Part shown: positions 1-10,257 of the stretch, piece after piece | Position numbering within the stretch: the first letter of the stretch is position 1 | How the letters are laid out: each line of letters begins with the position of its first letter | Assembly: GCA_036365455.1 (NCBI GenBank) | Contig: JAWQUS010000020.1 | Coordinates: 4,685,001-4,749,000 of the forward strand | Reading direction: 5' to 3' | DNA from: Macrosoma leucophasiata | Lineage: Eukaryota; Arthropoda; Insecta; Lepidoptera; Hedylidae | DNA: 64,000 bases | Position numbers and translations under genes: made by a program | The notes under the pieces: generated by a model | Seen by the model: only the letters and a program-made list of their open reading frames with translations | The model's database searches: none | What the model was told of the DNA's origin: nothing

Positions 1-48
1 GGTGGTACCTGCGCTCGCGAGATCCGTCACTGGAGCTCTACCACCAGT
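1..48 (-). mobile_element. Element A, 5-prime end cut by the window edge
   Basis: The sequence carries the antisense form of the A 5-prime end (GGAGCTCTACCACCAGTA). The rest of the copy lies outside the window. The family is described at 11670-11959. Confidence 0.75.
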
Positions 49-480
49 AAAAAACCTATTATTAGTGCTGTACCACAATGAGACATATTGACTCCTTTCC
101 TATGTATTTTGTATATTATTTTTAAGTTATTGGCTGTTAAATTTCATCACAAAAATCTCAGTAGTTGATCAGTGAAAGCGTAACATACAGACATTTATAA
201 GCGTACTTTAAAATGTATACCCAAATGTAAATAATGGATTATATTTAATCAACCGACATTGATGTTCAGTCAATATTTACTTGAAATTTGACAACAGAAT
301 ACATCTAATTAGTACAGACGAGAGATCATTCACATGTGTAAATTTACAAAATGTAACTATTCAAACAATACCATCCACAGGGACACGAAGCACGTACATG
401 TCGTGATTACTGTAAACCATCTGAATTGCATTGAATAATTTTATCTATGCCTCTATAGGCGGGTACAGATTTGCAAAATG
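49..480. other. Unassigned AT-rich DNA
   Basis: I see no open frame, RNA gene or recognisable repeat in these 430 bases. Confidence 0.5.
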
Positions 481-1025
481 TAAGTGTGCGTCCACATCTG
501 ACGAATGCGCCGCGAATGTGCAGCTCGCGAGTCGTGTACGCGATGAACGCAAGAATTGCAATAGTTTCGTGCGCCTCTTTAGCGCAACTTATGCGAAGCT
601 CGTATATTGAGCGCGGCGCACGATCTGAACGAGAGAGAAGTTCCACCCTCACCGACTGGACACCTGGCAGTGCTCAACGGTGCGGTTTTCACGTTCGTTC
701 CTGCCCAGAACGTGTTAATTGTGGAATGAACTTCCCACCGAGGTGTTCCTTAGGTGCTACAAAATGGGGCTCTTCAAAAAGGCAGCGCGTTGGCAACTCC
801 CCTGGTGTTGCAAATATTCATAGGCGACGGTGACCACTTTCCATCAGGTGGCCCGTTTGCTTGTCTGTCAACCAACAGACAAAAAAAAAATCTGCGCGCA
901 CTCTATTTTACGCGAGCAGTGTGGCGACGACGGCGCAGTATAATGGTGCACGAGCCTATAATGCACCCGCGCAGCTCGTAAGCGGATTGCCAGCTGCACA
1001 TTCGCCAGGTGTGAACGCACCCTTA
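481..1025. mobile_element. MITE K with a LINE fragment inserted
   Basis: The ends are imperfect inverted repeats: TAAGTGTGCGTCCACATCTG on the left, and the reverse complement of the right end reads TAAGGGTGCGTTCACACCTG. Both arms continue with a CGAATG...TGTGCAGCT stretch. The core is GC-rich and full of short CGCG palindromes. A CR1/Jockey-type LINE tail (631-893) splits it. No transposase frame is visible, so it is non-autonomous. I could not define the target duplication. Confidence 0.6.
631..893 (+). pseudogene. CR1/Jockey-type LINE (family L), 3-prime fragment
   Basis: The segment matches the longer copies at 22437-22795, 30454-30764 and 33514-34513. It covers the last ~80 codons of the LINE ORF2 (motifs like FHPHRLDTWQCST and LWNELPSEVFPRCY in the other copies) and a short 3-prime UTR with GTTTGCTTGTCTGTCAA and a poly-A tract. 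Here the reading frame is broken: a ~30-base block (TGGCGTCAAAAGAGTCCTTC and flanks) present in the other copies is missing near 780. It is a 5-prime truncated dead insertion. Confidence 0.75.
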
Positions 1026-1349
1026 CATGCAATGTAACATGAAAGGAACGTTTCATAAGTGTGGACGCAGGGCGCGCACGAACCGAGCATGTACATGCTC
1101 AACATTGTTTCCGGCATATGCGCTTCGAACAAAGCTAAGTCTCGTTACTACTCGTTTCGCAGTAAGAATACACACAACCCGTCCACACTGACGCTCCGAG
1201 CACACTGCGCACCTCTTTGTGTTGGATCGCGGCGCGCACGTGTTGTACCTGGGTGAATTTCTCAAGCATAAGTTTTAGACGGCGTCGCTGAAAATCATAT
1301 CTTAAACTACATATATGTAGTACAGTTTATTTTTTTAGGAAAATAGACT

Positions 1350-1409
1350 TATATTTCTTGATGAGGCCATCAATATATTTGTATATTGATGGCCTCATCA
1401 AGAAATATA
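1350..1409. repeat. Perfect 28-bp hairpin with a 4-base loop
   Basis: Positions 1350-1377 are exactly complementary to 1382-1409, with loop TTTG. The stem contains TTGATGAGGCCATCAATATA. It lies just downstream of the 3-prime end of an antisense A copy. It does not match any other family here. Confidence 0.9.
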
Positions 1410-1419
1410 TATGGATACG

Positions 1420-1700
1420 CATATGGAAGTGGCAAACAAGCATGCAGCTCTTATTGATGTTAAGTGATGACTGCAGTCTATAGACACCCACGCAAAGACC
1501 AAGGTCAAAATGCAGATGCGTTACCACTCCTGAGGCCTAAGGTTTTATGCCTCTGTGCCGGCAATTACAGGGCCGTACATTGCCACCTGACCGGAACACG
1601 ATAATGCTGAACACTACCATTTAGCGGAAAGTATATTAGGTAATGCGATGATGCCTACGCCCGCGAGCTCCGTCACGGAGCTGGAGCTCTACCACCAGTA
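1420..1700 (-). mobile_element. Element A, near full length
   Basis: The antisense copy runs from the 3-prime signature (GAAGTGGCAAACAAGCATGC) to the 5-prime end CTACCACCAGTA at 1700. The poly-A tail is missing or replaced by the ATAT run beside the hairpin. Confidence 0.85.
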
Positions 1701-1704
1701 AAAG

Positions 1705-1896
1705 TCTTTCGGGTTGCCTCCAAAACTTCATTGTAAAGGTTCTGGTAAAGTAGCCATCGCTTTACCGACAGTGACTCTGACTGACGGACTGATAAATTGA
1801 CTGACTGACTCTGACTTATACGCTACTTATTACGAATACGAAATATCGTTTTACTGGCAATATGCGATATAGCGATGCCACAACATAAAAAAAAAA
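1705..1896 (+). mobile_element. Element J, poly-A-tailed, variable middle
   Basis: It begins GGGTTGCCTCCAAAACTTCA and ends GCGATGCCACAACAT followed by ten A. An antisense copy is at 5012-5263. The two share both ends. Their middles differ: here the unit is GACTGACTGACTCTGAC-like, there it is a series of ATCAAGTATAATATG-like repeats. It may be a short SINE-like retroposon with an internal minisatellite. I do not recognise the family. Confidence 0.6.
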
Positions 1897-2169
1897 TGCG
1901 GATGCCAGAAACAATGTTGAGCACGTACATGCTCGGTTCATGCACGCTCTGCTGCCGTGTACTTATGAAATGCTCCTTTCATGTTACATTTAATTAACGC
2001 AAATCTGTACTCGCCTAGATTTCTATTGTCTATCGTCATGCAAGAATGAGTCTGAATTGTTTATTGATGTAAACTACTATGCACTTTAAAGGTAAAGTCC
2101 AAGCGCATCGATCGTTTTTAGAATTTGACACACATGACGCAAAGAACATGTCAAGGTCCGTACAATACC

Positions 2170-2354
2170 CAACAAGAACACAATCGGCTAGTTTTGATTT
2201 TGTAGAGCGTTATCTCTGTTGCACACTGCCTACATAATTACCTACTGATAGAGCGATATTCGCCAAAATTTGATCTAAATTGATGACAAACGTCACAAAG
2301 GAAGTGTGCGAAAGAGATAGACGAAATCTTTTTCCTAGAGTCGATGTGCAATAT
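2170..2354. mobile_element. MITE G, right part
   Basis: It shares AATCGGCTAGTTTCGA-like, GTAGAGCGTTATCTCTGTTG and the right end TCGATGTGCAATATT with 47835-48056, 54139-54570 and 55349-55403. The left inverted repeat is not recognisable here. Confidence 0.6.
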
Positions 2355-2724
2355 TATGGCGGGGACTGTACATTGATGTTAGAAAAAAATTAAAAAAAGG
2401 TACAAGGTAAAGACATCTTTGAAATATTACGTAGACAGCATAAAGAGCATTTCCGGGCATTTAAATTATTATTGCCTTCCCGGAATATACATTCTCTTCC
2501 CTACCAACCGTCGAAGTAAAAAATGTTTAACTAATTATGAACTTTTGATTCCGGAGAGGTAAAAATATAATAAAAACATAAAATGTTATACAAGCTCTTA
2601 AAATTGCATTTAAAATTTATGCCATTTTTTTTTGTACAAACTTTGCCTGGATTCTTTGGACTTATTCAATAAAATTATGTTAGAGTTCCCGTAAAAAAGT
2701 TGCAGGACGTGGACATTTCTAAAA

Positions 2725-3029
2725 ACGTAACTTCACGCCTTTAATCCCCGAAGGGGTAGGCAGAGGTAAGTGCATGCATTCAAGCAGACATGCAAACACC
2801 CACGATTCACCGGTAACGTTTTGGCCCATGTAACAGATGGCGAGCCTGTTGACATCTCCGGCCACATTACCAAACTTCGAGGTACTGGGAAATTACCAGA
2901 ATATGGAAAAATCCCAATAGAATCAGAGATATAGGACTTTACACCATTATCTCTGATAACCCCCTACCCGGGATTCGGACCCAGGACCTACCTAGTAGTG
3001 GCCTGCTACCACTAGGCTACCGAGGCAGT
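2725..3029 (-). mobile_element. tRNA-derived SINE B
   Basis: The antisense copy ends with the tRNA-like head at 2965-3029. On the minus strand it reads TGCCTCGGTAGCCTAGTGGT (A box region), then CCTGGGTCCGAATCCCGGGT (B box region, one change from GGTTCGATTCC). The body and the tail (CCCCTTCGGGGATTA class) match the plus-strand copies at 10258 and 25928. Confidence 0.85.
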
Positions 3030-4185
3030 TAAATTCTACTTGCAACGCTAACGTGTTCCAGTTAGGTGGTAATATGTCATCAAACAGCGATTCAAAAAAA
3101 CAACAGCTTGAGTCAAATACTTTCAACATCTGGGGTCAAGCTTCTCTAGCTGTATACCACAGCTCTATCTTTTTATTTGACCATATATTAGAAGGAGAAA
3201 GTTCGACATGACGGTGGTATTATCTCACTGCAAAAAGGTATTCAATGTCTTCATGTGCGCTACAATTTTAAATTTAGAAGTACCTACCTATGTTTTTTCA
3301 GTGCTATATAGTAGGTACCTACTTGTGTTTCCGCGAAAAATTATATTAATATTAGACAGTGCACTATGTATATAACGAATGCAACAAATTTTCATTTTTT
3401 ATTCGTCTGTATTCCGACAATGCTGCGTAATGTGTAACTATAAATTGTTGAAATATTTATACACATTTTTTGTGAAATTCAAAACAAAGAGGTGACACTA
3501 TGCGGCACGAAATAGAATTAAATTGCGCCGAATGGTGTGAACGGGATATTTACACTGCAATGCGTTTCATTTTGGAGAACACAGCTTTTATTTTGATAAT
3601 TGGATTACAATTCTCTCTCTTGCGACAATTTCTATGTAGTATGTCTAATTTTCATGATACTCAAAATATGAATTCTCTGCCTATTATCCCCTAAAGAGCT
3701 CTAACGATATGATTATAAAAGTTAATCGTTGTAATGCTGTGTAATTTTAACGATATCGTATAAACTGCAAATTTCGATATAGCAGTTGCATATTATTAGG
3801 TATATTAATTGGATGTTATCCCTAGAGATTGTTCTAATCATAATGGAAAGAATTCAATATTTAGATACCTATGGACTTGGGTGTCATAGCAGTGAGTGTA
3901 ATTATCTAGAGTCTAGAGGTTCCCAGAGGATCCCAGGCTTGAATCACAAGATCAGGCGGACACTTGACGAGAACAAATAATGACACTTAATATTTTACAA
4001 ACGGTTACCTAAATCGAGAAATGATCAAGTTTTTTATAGAATAAAATATATATTCGCTCTTTATTTGTAGGGCCTCCGGCCTCCCATAAAAATTGGGGAT
4101 TTAAATTTTTTATCTATTCTAAAAAAAATGTTTTAAATAAGTATTTTATTTAATCACTTTGTCAGTAGTGTAGTAGTATGGTAGG
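3030..4185. other. Unassigned AT-rich DNA
   Basis: The 64-codon open frames at 3500-3694 and 3786-3980 have no recognisable domain and no splice context, and I treat them as chance. No repeat family was identified. Confidence 0.5.
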
Positions 4186-4189
4186 TACA

Positions 4190-4741
4190 CTGCTGACATA
4201 GAAAGAAAATTGCTTGCTGGGAATTGTGTGATTAGAGTGCGTCGGGAAAACTGCTAGAATCAAAACATCTCAGCTAGCGGGCTCGACTAGCCGTGCATAA
4301 TGCTGTACTTGCTCCAACGCTTATAAATAGAAGCGGGAGCTAGGTATGCAGGAAAGAGCATGAAAGTAAATTAAACGCGGTCGAGATGAGATCTTTGCGC
4401 AAGATCTGCGGTGTATCGCTCACCGATCGAGTTCGTTATGAATATGTAAGAAAGAGGCTTTGTGTAAACGATAGTAGGTATCGGTGTAAAAATGAAAAAA
4501 AGCATGCTGCGATGGTTCGGGCATACAGAAAGAATGTCGAATGAGCGAATAACTAAACAGATATACAATGCGAATGTAAATGGTTACAGAGGCCCAGGAA
4601 GACCAAGAGTGACCTACCATGACCAAAAAGGTCGAGCTCTTCTTACATGCACGCCGATTTCTAAGACTTTTAACCCCACCATCAGACAGTACTCGATCTA
4701 TTTGGTCATGGTAGGTCAGTCTTGGTCTTCCTGGGCCTCTG
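4190..4741 (+). pseudogene. RTE-1 LINE fragment, folded back on itself
   Basis: Positions 4190-4636 run in the sense direction and match the C-terminal region of the LINE copy at 25249-25860: the translated stretch has LRWFGHTERM and RGPGRPRVTYHDQ, typical of the tail after an RTE reverse transcriptase. At about 4640 the orientation switches: 4640-4741 is the antisense of the adjoining downstream region. Arms 4587-4636 and 4692-4741 form an inverted repeat of 50 bases with about four mismatches. Several stops and indels show it is dead. The 3-prime tail is absent. Confidence 0.75.
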
Positions 4742-5011
4742 AATAAATTCGTGATTATCACTTTGCATGTTTGCTTTTTTTTATAATAACGAAAATTCGT
4801 ACGAAACTTCGTAATTATAATATCAACAATACGTAACGAATACGTAACAAACATTTCCAATTGACATACGTGTCATAAGCAGGTGTAAATAAAATCCCAT
4901 AACAAATGCGTTCATTAATCGGTTGCTGTTATAGACAGGTGTGTGATGGGTTCCCGTAGAGGGCAAATAACTGACATTTGTTAAATTTTGTTAAGCTTAA
5001 TAGACCTTTTT

Positions 5012-5263
5012 GTTTTTTTTTTTTTCCTATTATGGCATCGCTATTACGCATATTGCCAGTGTCAAGTAAAACGATATTTCATATTTATATAAGCAGCGTA
5101 AAAGTTAGTATAATATAGTCATCAAGTATAATATGTAAGTATCAAGTATATAAGTTATCAAGTATAATATGTCAGTCAAGTGAGTTACAATCAAGTTATT
5201 CGAGTAAAGCGATGGCTACTTTACCAGAACATTTACAATGAAGTTTTGGAGGCAACCTGAAAG
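5012..5263 (-). mobile_element. Element J, antisense copy
   Basis: It starts with a 13-T run, then CCTATTATGGCATCGCTATT, and ends TTTTGGAGGCAACCTGAAAG. See 1705-1896 for the family and the difference in the middle part. Confidence 0.6.
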
Positions 5264-5464
5264 GTCGTGTTTTCGCACTGTTATTCTATTTCACTATACA
5301 CGGGCACTGTAATAAACCTATATCAAACAAAATGCTACCAATTTTATTCAATATAACTAAAAAATACACCAAGAAAATGAAATAAAATAAGAGCACCATA
5401 CGCCTCTTTCAAGGTTCTTTTTGTTTATCGCGTTGATAATTTTGACATTCCGTTTTTTATGTAA

Positions 5465-5934
5465 TGAAAGTAGCAAATATGCATGCTTTGCATATGGATG
5501 TTAAGCATAGAGCAACACGGGCCACCGGCCGCGGCGGATTCCAGGGGACTAGCCATAGCGTTTTCCAATGCGAAACAGTCTATAATTTTTTTGCGGGGAA
5601 AAGGCGTGCGGTGCGACACACAAACTTCAAAAATCGTCTATTACTACGAAACTCACACCTTGACTTTAACAAAATACAGAAACAATTTCACGCACGCATT
5701 TAAACATCTAGGCGACAGGTATAGGCCCATTTGGGCTTGTACTTTGACAGAGGGGAAAGCCTGCATATGGTTACTCCCCTCCGGTGTTGCTCTATGGATG
5801 TTAAGTGATGACTGCAGCCTATAGACAACGTTACTTCATGCCTGTAATTCCCAAAGACCAAGGTAACCAGAATAAGCGTTTGTATGGAATTTTAGCCGAG
5901 TGTCCGCGGTGTGCTGGAGCTCTACCATCAGTAA
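5465..5934 (-). mobile_element. Element A broken into a mosaic
   Basis: Pieces of antisense A lie at 5465-5505, 5797-5830, 5851-5865 and 5913-5934. Between them are MITE D (5506-5796), a 20-base piece resembling the tail of SINE B (about 5830-5850, ACTTCATGCCTGTAATTCCC) and a MITE M end (5871-5912, ending GTGTCCGCGGTGT). The D insertion duplicated GATGTTAAG. The rest looks like later patching. Confidence 0.65.
5506..5796 (+). mobile_element. MITE D with an exact target duplication
   Basis: The ends are CATAGAGCAACACGGG and GGTGTTGCTCTATG. The flanks repeat GATGTTAAG (9 bp exactly; 10 bp if the terminal G is counted outside). The body (GAAACTCACACCTTGACTTT, ATTTAAACATCTAGGCGACA) is shared with all D copies. 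It is non-autonomous. The length of the duplication suits a hAT, P or Mutator-type element, and I cannot choose between them. Confidence 0.8.
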
Positions 5935-6070
5935 TGTTGCAAAAGTTAGGAATTTTATAAACTACAGACTACATCGTTTCCTATGCGACTGTCTCAACGA
6001 GATAATAAAGATTTCCAAATCGAAAAAGGGTACTTACGTGAAAAGTTTCAGTTAAACAGAACTTAACTTG

Positions 6071-6115
6071 AACAATCGAACCTCAAACTTCTGGGAAGTT
6101 TGAGTTCCGATTGTT
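6071..6115. repeat. Short inverted repeat
   Basis: AACAATCGAACCTCAAACTTC pairs with GAAGTTTGAGTTCCGATTGTT, 21 bp with two mismatches and a 3-base loop. It resembles the centre of a small foldback element, but the outer ends are not clear. Confidence 0.65.
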
Positions 6116-6254
6116 TAACTTTGAATCTTGTTTACATGGAAGCCTACAGTATATACGAATAATATAATAATATGTGCTCTGGATTTTATTATATTGTTTA
6201 AGGCTTCATAGACTTACACCCATATTCTACGTCGTAAACTCGACCTTACTCGAT

Positions 6255-6512
6255 GGAATTGATATTCTTAGTTGTAACTAATAACGTCAACTCGACATTC
6301 TGCTTCCGTTTGAGGTAACGAAGCAAGTGTCAAACTTGAGGAGTATGTACACTTACGCCATATTCTTGCGCTCAATAATTCTTTCGTGTCGGAAAATATA
6401 ATGAAATACCATGTTTTTCTATAATAATGGATTTTCAAGACTTTATGAATTATCTTTTTGTCAATCCGTTCACATGAGTTACTGTCAAAATACAACTAAG
6501 AATATTGATATC
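6255..6512. repeat. Weak inverted repeat around 6263 and 6491
   Basis: TATTCTTAGTTGTA at 6263-6276 is complementary to 6491-6504, and CTCGAT-rich flanks follow on both sides. It could be a degraded MITE of about 260 bp. No target duplication was found. Confidence 0.4.
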
Positions 6513-6732
6513 GAGGCGTCCTCATAAAGTGTCCTCAGCTGAGTCTGAGTCAAGGAATGTTTCGAGTAACGTCTTAGAATATAGGTGTTACGGTGGGTTG
6601 CATGATCGTACTTTAACCATTTTTTTAAGTAGCTTTTGGTTGAATAAAATATAGAGTCTTGTATATAGGTACGCATGCCAAAAGTTATACTATTTTAGGA
6701 TAACAATGCAACATACCAGAAATAAAACAAAA

Positions 6733-7007
6733 GAGCTCCAGTGACGGAGCTCGCGGGCGTAGACACCACCGCATTATCTAATATACTTGCCGCTAAATTG
6801 TAGTGTTCAGCACTATCGTGTTCCGGTCAGGTGGTAATGAACGGCCCTGTAATTTCTGGCACAGAGGCATAACACCTTAAGCCTCAGGAGTGGTAACACA
6901 TCTGCATTTGACCTTGGTCTTTGTGCGGGTGCCTACAGGCTGCAGTCATCACTTAACATCAATGTGAACTGCATGCTTGTTTTTGCCACTTTATTAACAT
7001 AAAAAAA
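6733..7007 (+). mobile_element. Element A, slightly 5-prime truncated
   Basis: It starts at GAGCTCCAGTGACGGAGCTC and lacks only the outer CTGGTGGTA. It ends CACTTTATTAACAT with seven A. Confidence 0.85.
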
Positions 7008-8133
7008 CGACAAAAAAAGTTTAGCAACTATCTTCAGACTGTTGCTTATATCTGTTTGGCAACTAACTTCTTTAACTTCTTTCAACTAAATTATTTACTA
7101 TTTATACTCAAGAAATTATTTTAAGTATAAAATATATCTTCCATTCCCGTTGCCGCCACAACCAAACTTAGGATTAGTAATAGTTAGGTATATGTTGTGG
7201 CCTGGCATACGTGGAACCGTATTTGATCGGTGTCCTAACCGTGAGCGTTGTGCTTTCCAGGGACCACGGCACAGTTTGCGGTTACTACCAACATCTACCT
7301 ACAACTCCTGAAAATCTGGAAAAGGGCAGTACCTATTTATTGTTCTAAACGGCCCCTGTAACCCACGTCCGTATATATAATAAATATCTTTGTCTGTCTG
7401 TTACATGTATGTTTTTTTTGTTGAACAACCTAGACACGACAACAACAGTGTGCAAGCACTTCTTAAAAAATCACTCATCACTTTTTTCAGTCGCGCCAAA
7501 AGAAGTATAACCAAAAAAGTGAGTCATTTGAAAATTGTTAAATGAAGTTATAACTAACTGTTAACCGTAACTAGCTGAGCTGCGCTGGTTATTGTTAGTC
7601 GGTTGCTAACATCTCAGGGGCCGGACGTTATCCGCAACGCATAAAGAATGTCTTAATGTGTAAATTTGTTTTCGTGTTCCCGAGGATCCCTAAACATTGT
7701 GTCAAAATCTCCTTTTTGCTTCCTTATAGCATTGCATGGACGGATCCAATATACTCGTATTCTCTCACGTAAAAATGTCGACGCAAACGAAATCGATATA
7801 GTAGGAATATTTTTTTTTTTTCGTTCTATCAATTGACACTATTGAATTAATACTGCCAGCGCTGCCCGCCGCGATGCTGGATACCGTGCCACCGTGTACC
7901 TACATGTGGTTGGCACGGTACGGGTCCGGGTCGTTTCGATGCATGTGAAAAATCACCTCGGCTCGGAATTGTATATAAAAATAATTGCCAAACTTCGAAT
8001 TTAATTTCGAAATTCAAATCGTAATACGAACTCTATCAAGGATTCCACCCACCTTAATCCAAAGCAGACAGGGGACGAAAGAGGCTTTCGAAACCTTTGG
8101 ATCGCTTGACATCTGTCTGCTAATCAACGGAAT
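7008..8133. other. Unassigned region
   Basis: It holds a short GC-rich palindromic stretch near 7885-7930 (TGGCACGG on both sides) and a TTTGTCTGTCTGTTACATG stretch near 7390. I see no coding frame or named repeat. Confidence 0.45.
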
Positions 8134-8136
8134 TAA

Positions 8137-8811
8137 GGTGCGTTTCCATTGAAGCCGAGCTGCTCGGAGCTCAGCTAAATGGGCCGTTTAAAGAGATCAG
8201 TGTTTCCAATAAAGCTGAGCAAAGATTAAAAAAAAATACGCTTACACTCACAGCCCCACATTAGGTATAAACCTGTGTCATGGGTGCCGTTGTACACATA
8301 AAACACATACACAAACACCCAGACCGGAAACAAATATCTGTAGGCCATACAAATATTTGTTCCGGTGCGGGAATCAAACCTCTGGACTAACCGGGTCGTC
8401 AAAGATGAGTGATGCAGAGCTAAACTGTGCAGCTGGTTGAAGATGAGCCGAGGTGGGCTGAGCTAAGCTGTATACTAAGCTAGCTCAAGATAAACTGAGA
8501 TGGTTGTGATTACAATTTGGTTGCTCCTCAAGGAGCGTAACTGCGTGACGTCAAGCAACCTCGCATCGCCCCGCTCCGCCGCGTAATGTCCCGCTCAGCC
8601 CCGCCCGGTCCCGCTCACCTAGCACAGCTCAGCATGACAAAGCCCCCCCCCCTCCGCTTTGCAAAATATCCTTTTTAATATAATTCTTTTAACTCAGCTG
8701 TTCTGGATTGTTACCTCTGAAGCCGAGCGGAGATGAGATGTGTGATTTGAGCAATATTTTTGTGAGTCTCAGCTCAGCTCTGCGCAGCTCCACTTCAATG
8801 GAAAAGCACCC
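8137..8811. mobile_element. MITE with TAA duplication (PIF/Harbinger-like), SINE F inside
   Basis: The left end GGTGCGTTTCCATTGAAGC is mirrored by the right end CTTCAATGGAAAAGCACC. Flanks are TAA at 8134-8136 and 8812-8814. A TWA target duplication is the rule for PIF/Harbinger elements. The arms are rich in AGCTCAGCTC motifs. SINE F (8227-8400) interrupts it, so the element's own length is about 500 bp. No transposase is visible. Confidence 0.75.
8227..8400 (-). mobile_element. tRNA-derived SINE F
   Basis: The antisense copy has the tRNA-like head at the right (CCGGTTAGTCCAG on the minus strand; part of the anticodon region is deleted) and an A-rich tail at the left. CAAAGAT is duplicated at 8220-8226 and 8400-8406, which fixes the insertion inside the MITE. 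Confidence 0.7.
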
Positions 8812-9049
8812 TAACAAGAACATTGAGATAATCGCAAATTGAACTATTTTCTGTAAATTGTTGGGTTGTTCAATGTTTTGACAATTAGAAATTGCTACTG
8901 ATAAAGGATATTGAATTGCTTTAAACTTATGTACACCTAAATTCCTTGTATTGAAAAGGCATGAAATACAGTAGATAGATAAGTCTGGTTAGTAAATATT
9001 ATTTTATAGAGTATTATTTTTGTTTTGATTCAGTTAGTTTTATAGGAGT

Positions 9050-9360
9050 TTTTGTTACGCCTTGTGTTGTGATTTGCCTGGGCAGGGACCTTCAGGCGTC
9101 AGACTAGGGGATGTCCGTCGCCCGAATGGAGAAAGGTCCCAAGCTAGATGGCGTACACGTGTTCCGCATGCCATGAGTGTTGGTTACAGCCAAAGGGTTC
9201 AATTTGTAGCCCTCTACAGAAGCTCTCGTAAACAAGCGGCCGCCGGCGGGGTTGCGGATATGTGCGTTAGCGTTCCCGTTGCCACTGATACTACTAAATG
9301 AGTACGAGTCTCACACTACCCGCCACCTGATCCCCTAGCAGGTGCCCAAGAAAAAAAAAG
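9050..9360 (+). other. GC-rich segment ending in poly-A, function unknown
   Basis: The segment 9060-9345 is clearly richer in G+C than its neighbours, has an open frame of 79 codons (9062-9301) and ends CCCAAG followed by nine A. The predicted peptide has no domain that I recognise. A retroposed fragment, such as a LINE or pseudogene 3-prime end, is the simplest reading. A real gene cannot be excluded. Confidence 0.35.
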
Positions 9361-9452
9361 CCTACACTTATATTAATATTATGAATACAAAAATTCTTCT
9401 GTCTGCTAGTGTTGCAGTCACGCTTTAACGACTGTACTGTTTATTTATCTAA

Positions 9453-9730
9453 TCTATATATGAATCAATTGCTGTTCGTTAGTCTCGCTAAAACTCGAGA
9501 ACGGCTGGAGCGATTTGGCTAATTATGGTTTTGAATGATAGTTTTGAATATGTTTCGAATATGGTTATAATATAGTTTTGAATATGTTTGAAAGGTAAAA
9601 AAATATGAATAAATTGAAGGGAAATAGTAAAAACCACTATTTTATTTTACCATACAAATAGTCCGTATCTATCAAACCTTTGACACATTATTTCATTCTG
9701 AGGCAATACGAAGTTTACCGGGTCAGCTAG
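9453..9730 (+). mobile_element. Non-autonomous Helitron
   Basis: It begins TCTATATATGAATCAATTGC after an A and ends GGGTCAGCTAG before a T. A small hairpin (GGCAA...TTTACC) precedes the end. These are the Helitron hallmarks (5-prime TC, 3-prime CTRR, insertion between A and T, no duplication). The family matches 19495-19737 and 42171-42669. Confidence 0.75.
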
Positions 9731-10257
9731 TCAGATATAAAAATAAATACCGTACTAAAACTAAAAAGTAACGAAAACGTGAGCAAAATCAAGTCTATTA
9801 TATATAAGCTTATTATAACAACGTTTCTATTTCAAGCTCACACAAGTATTTAATCGGTATTAGTCAGTAAACCCACGTGCTTCTCGACCCGGCTAATTTG
9901 GTACTCCGTTTTATTACTACAAATTGCTTAATTATCTCTTATAATTCTATATAAATCTATTAGTTTCATAAATAAAACTGTATTATTTTTAATTTTCACA
10001 ATAACACATACGAGATATTTTTTTTTTCTGTGGTAAGTAAACTCTCGAACGAATAAAGGGATTACAGTGGAGGTTGGAGGGCTCATTATTTCATTTAGGG
10101 AACACGGAATATGAGAACTCTGGTCTACAACAATGTGAAAGCAGAGTTGTAAATGCTCAATGATTTCACAAGTATGTTTTTCATATTTAAAAATCAAAAA
10201 TATAAATGTAGCCGAAATATAGACAACTTAAGAAATTAATAATATTAATAATTAATT
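9731..10257. other. Unassigned AT-rich DNA
   Basis: The minus-strand frame of 89 codons at 9928-10197 has low complexity and no domain. Nothing else was recognised. Confidence 0.45.

Larger units (their letters stand above)
1031..1994. repeat. Inverted duplication, arms 1031-1122 and 1908-1994
   Basis: The left arm starts ATGTAACATGAAAGGAACGT and ends in CATGCTCAACATTGTTTCCG. The reverse complement of 1908-1994 gives the same order with about 85 percent identity by eye. The spacer holds a hairpin (1350-1409), element A and element J. The arms may be ends of one foldback DNA element into which the others inserted, or two opposite copies of one repeat. Confidence 0.6.

Noticed and set aside
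1350..1409. A microRNA precursor
   Set aside because: A perfect 28-bp stem without bulges and with a 4-base loop is unlike typical animal microRNA precursors; kept only as an unexplained hairpin.
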